From the NCBI RefSeq assembly GCF_900108085.1, contig NZ_FNVR01000004.1, positions 124,001-188,000 of the forward strand: a stretch of DNA of 64,000 bases, read 5' to 3'. Shown piece after piece: positions 63,502 through 64,000 of the stretch. The DNA comes from Algoriphagus boritolerans DSM 17298 = JCM 18970. GTDB lineage: Bacteria > Bacteroidota > Bacteroidia > Cytophagales > Cyclobacteriaceae. Position numbers and translations under genes: made by a program. Under the pieces are notes generated by a model. The model saw nothing but the letters and a program-made list of their open reading frames with translations, was not told where the DNA came from and did no database searches. The first letter of the stretch is position 1, and every line of letters begins with the position of its first letter.

Positions 63502-64000
63502 TTAATTCTTTAGAAAATCGGTCAGCTTTCCGGTGAAGCTGAGATTTAATTCGTGCATTGCACGGGTGCAGGCTATATAGAGCATTTGTAAGTCAGCCTC
63601 GGTTTTGTAATTGGTATTGCTGGCAAATGGTACGATGACTTGATCAAATTCCAAGCCTTTGGCCAGATGTGCGGTGGTCAGGACTTTTCCCCCGGAAAAT
63701 GAAGCGCTTGTCGCATCGAGCATATCAATCGAGAGGCCCCGTTCCTTAATCGCAGTGTGGAGTGTGTTTGCCTGTTCCTGAGTTTTGCAAATGATGCCAA
63801 TGGAGTTATGGTCTGACTCCTCAAATTGAACAAGTTTGTTTAGCGTCTGATCGATTTCATCCCCTATACTCATAAAGCCGGAAATTACCGGCTGGTTGCC
63901 ATGTCGCTCAATGGGCTCTGCCATTACACCCTTTTTGATTTTTTTGGTAAACTCGGTGATTTCGTAGGTGGACCTGTAGCTTTTCAGCATAGTCATGCAA
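63502..64000 (-). CDS. UvrD/HelD-type SF1 helicase, C-terminal part (runs off the window)
   Basis: The frame is open to the right edge, so the N-terminus lies outside. The visible 165 residues hold motif V/VI blocks of UvrD-like helicases: KSYRSTYEITEFTKKI, GIICKTQEQANTLHTAI, VLTTAHLAKGLEFDQVIVPF and LYIACTRAMHELNLSF. The internal ATG at 63996 is not the true start. The style (AHLAKGLEFD, short 2B region) resembles HelD/helicase IV, which removes RNA polymerase or repairs DNA. Without the N-terminal half it cannot be told from UvrD/RecB-type relatives. Confidence 0.75.
   Translation of the reverse strand, partial: CMTMLKSYRSTYEITEFTKKIKKGVMAEPIERHGNQPVISGFMSIGDEIDQTLNKLVQFEESDHNSIGIICKTQEQANTLHTAIKERGLSIDMLDATSASFSGGKVLTTAHLAKGLEFDQVIVPFASNTNYKTEADLQMLYIACTRAMHELNLSFTGKLTDFLKN

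Noticed and set aside
1..64000. CRISPR array, tRNA or rRNA genes, intact insertion sequences
   Set aside because: I looked for regularly spaced repeats, tRNA-like T-loops (GTTCGAnTC) with matching stems, and transposase motifs, and found none convincing.

Overview
The window looks like chromosomal or island DNA from a Bacteroidota bacterium, probably a Cytophagales / Cyclobacteriaceae-type genome. The evidence is the family content (DUF2911, DUF3347, haem-binding DUF, SusC-like TonB biology, Bacteroidota-style CusA-TolC fusion, MerTP plus the GDCC mini-protein) and several promoters of the Bacteroidota form TTG-N20-TAnnTTTG. The taxonomic level is inferred from protein style only; there is no rRNA or tRNA gene here. 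I see no CRISPR array, integrase or intact insertion sequence.

Layout: (1) 1-6311, a copper-detoxification operon: the end of one multicopper oxidase, a DUF3347 lipoprotein, a haem-binding protein, a DUF2911 protein, a CPH-type (CopB-like) copper ATPase and a second multicopper oxidase with a C-terminal outer-membrane-like domain. (2) 6312-9250, a scarred segment with a cation diffusion facilitator between two copies of a ~95-bp sequence, plus small genes of mobile-element type. (3) 9258-17275, a defence-like island: XRE regulator, type III methyltransferase (mod), RhuM protein, type III restriction subunit (res), a secreted protein, a pentapeptide-repeat/ion-channel protein and a small membrane protein. 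(4) 17992-31831, a second metal module: di-haem oxidoreductase/Rieske/porin operon, ArsR-MerTP-GDCC operon, CzcA-TolC fusion plus CzcB, Fur-family regulator, DUF3703, a membrane transporter-like protein and a Zn/Cd-type ATPase. This module lies between two ~193-bp direct repeats. (5) 32344-34479, an ArdC-type antirestriction gene and small mobile-element genes. (6) 34872-41467, a complete Cus/Czc-type RND operon headed by His-rich proteins. (7) 41705-44504 (minus), a TonB-dependent receptor and its partner. (8) 44963-55738, a third RND pump followed by a SoxB-like hydrolase, a TlpA-like thioredoxin and a 5'-nucleotidase lipoprotein. (9) 56099-64000 (minus), a Fic-family protein with its decayed duplicate, an MFS transporter, a phosphohexomutase-like protein that has lost key residues, a SulP transporter and the end of a UvrD/HelD-type helicase.

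How it fits together: at least three RND efflux systems, two P1B ATPases, a CDF pump, MerTP and two multicopper oxidases cover Cu, Zn/Cd/Co and possibly Hg, with ArsR and Fur regulators embedded. The metal modules alternate with defence and antirestriction genes and are bounded by repeats, which suggests stepwise assembly of an accessory island. The most unusual items are the pentapeptide/ion-channel protein beside the type III R-M genes, the direct repeats around the 14-kb metal module, the signal-peptide-like joint inside the CzcA-TolC fusion, the degenerate phosphohexomutase, and the Gln-for-His Fic protein with a broken tandem copy.
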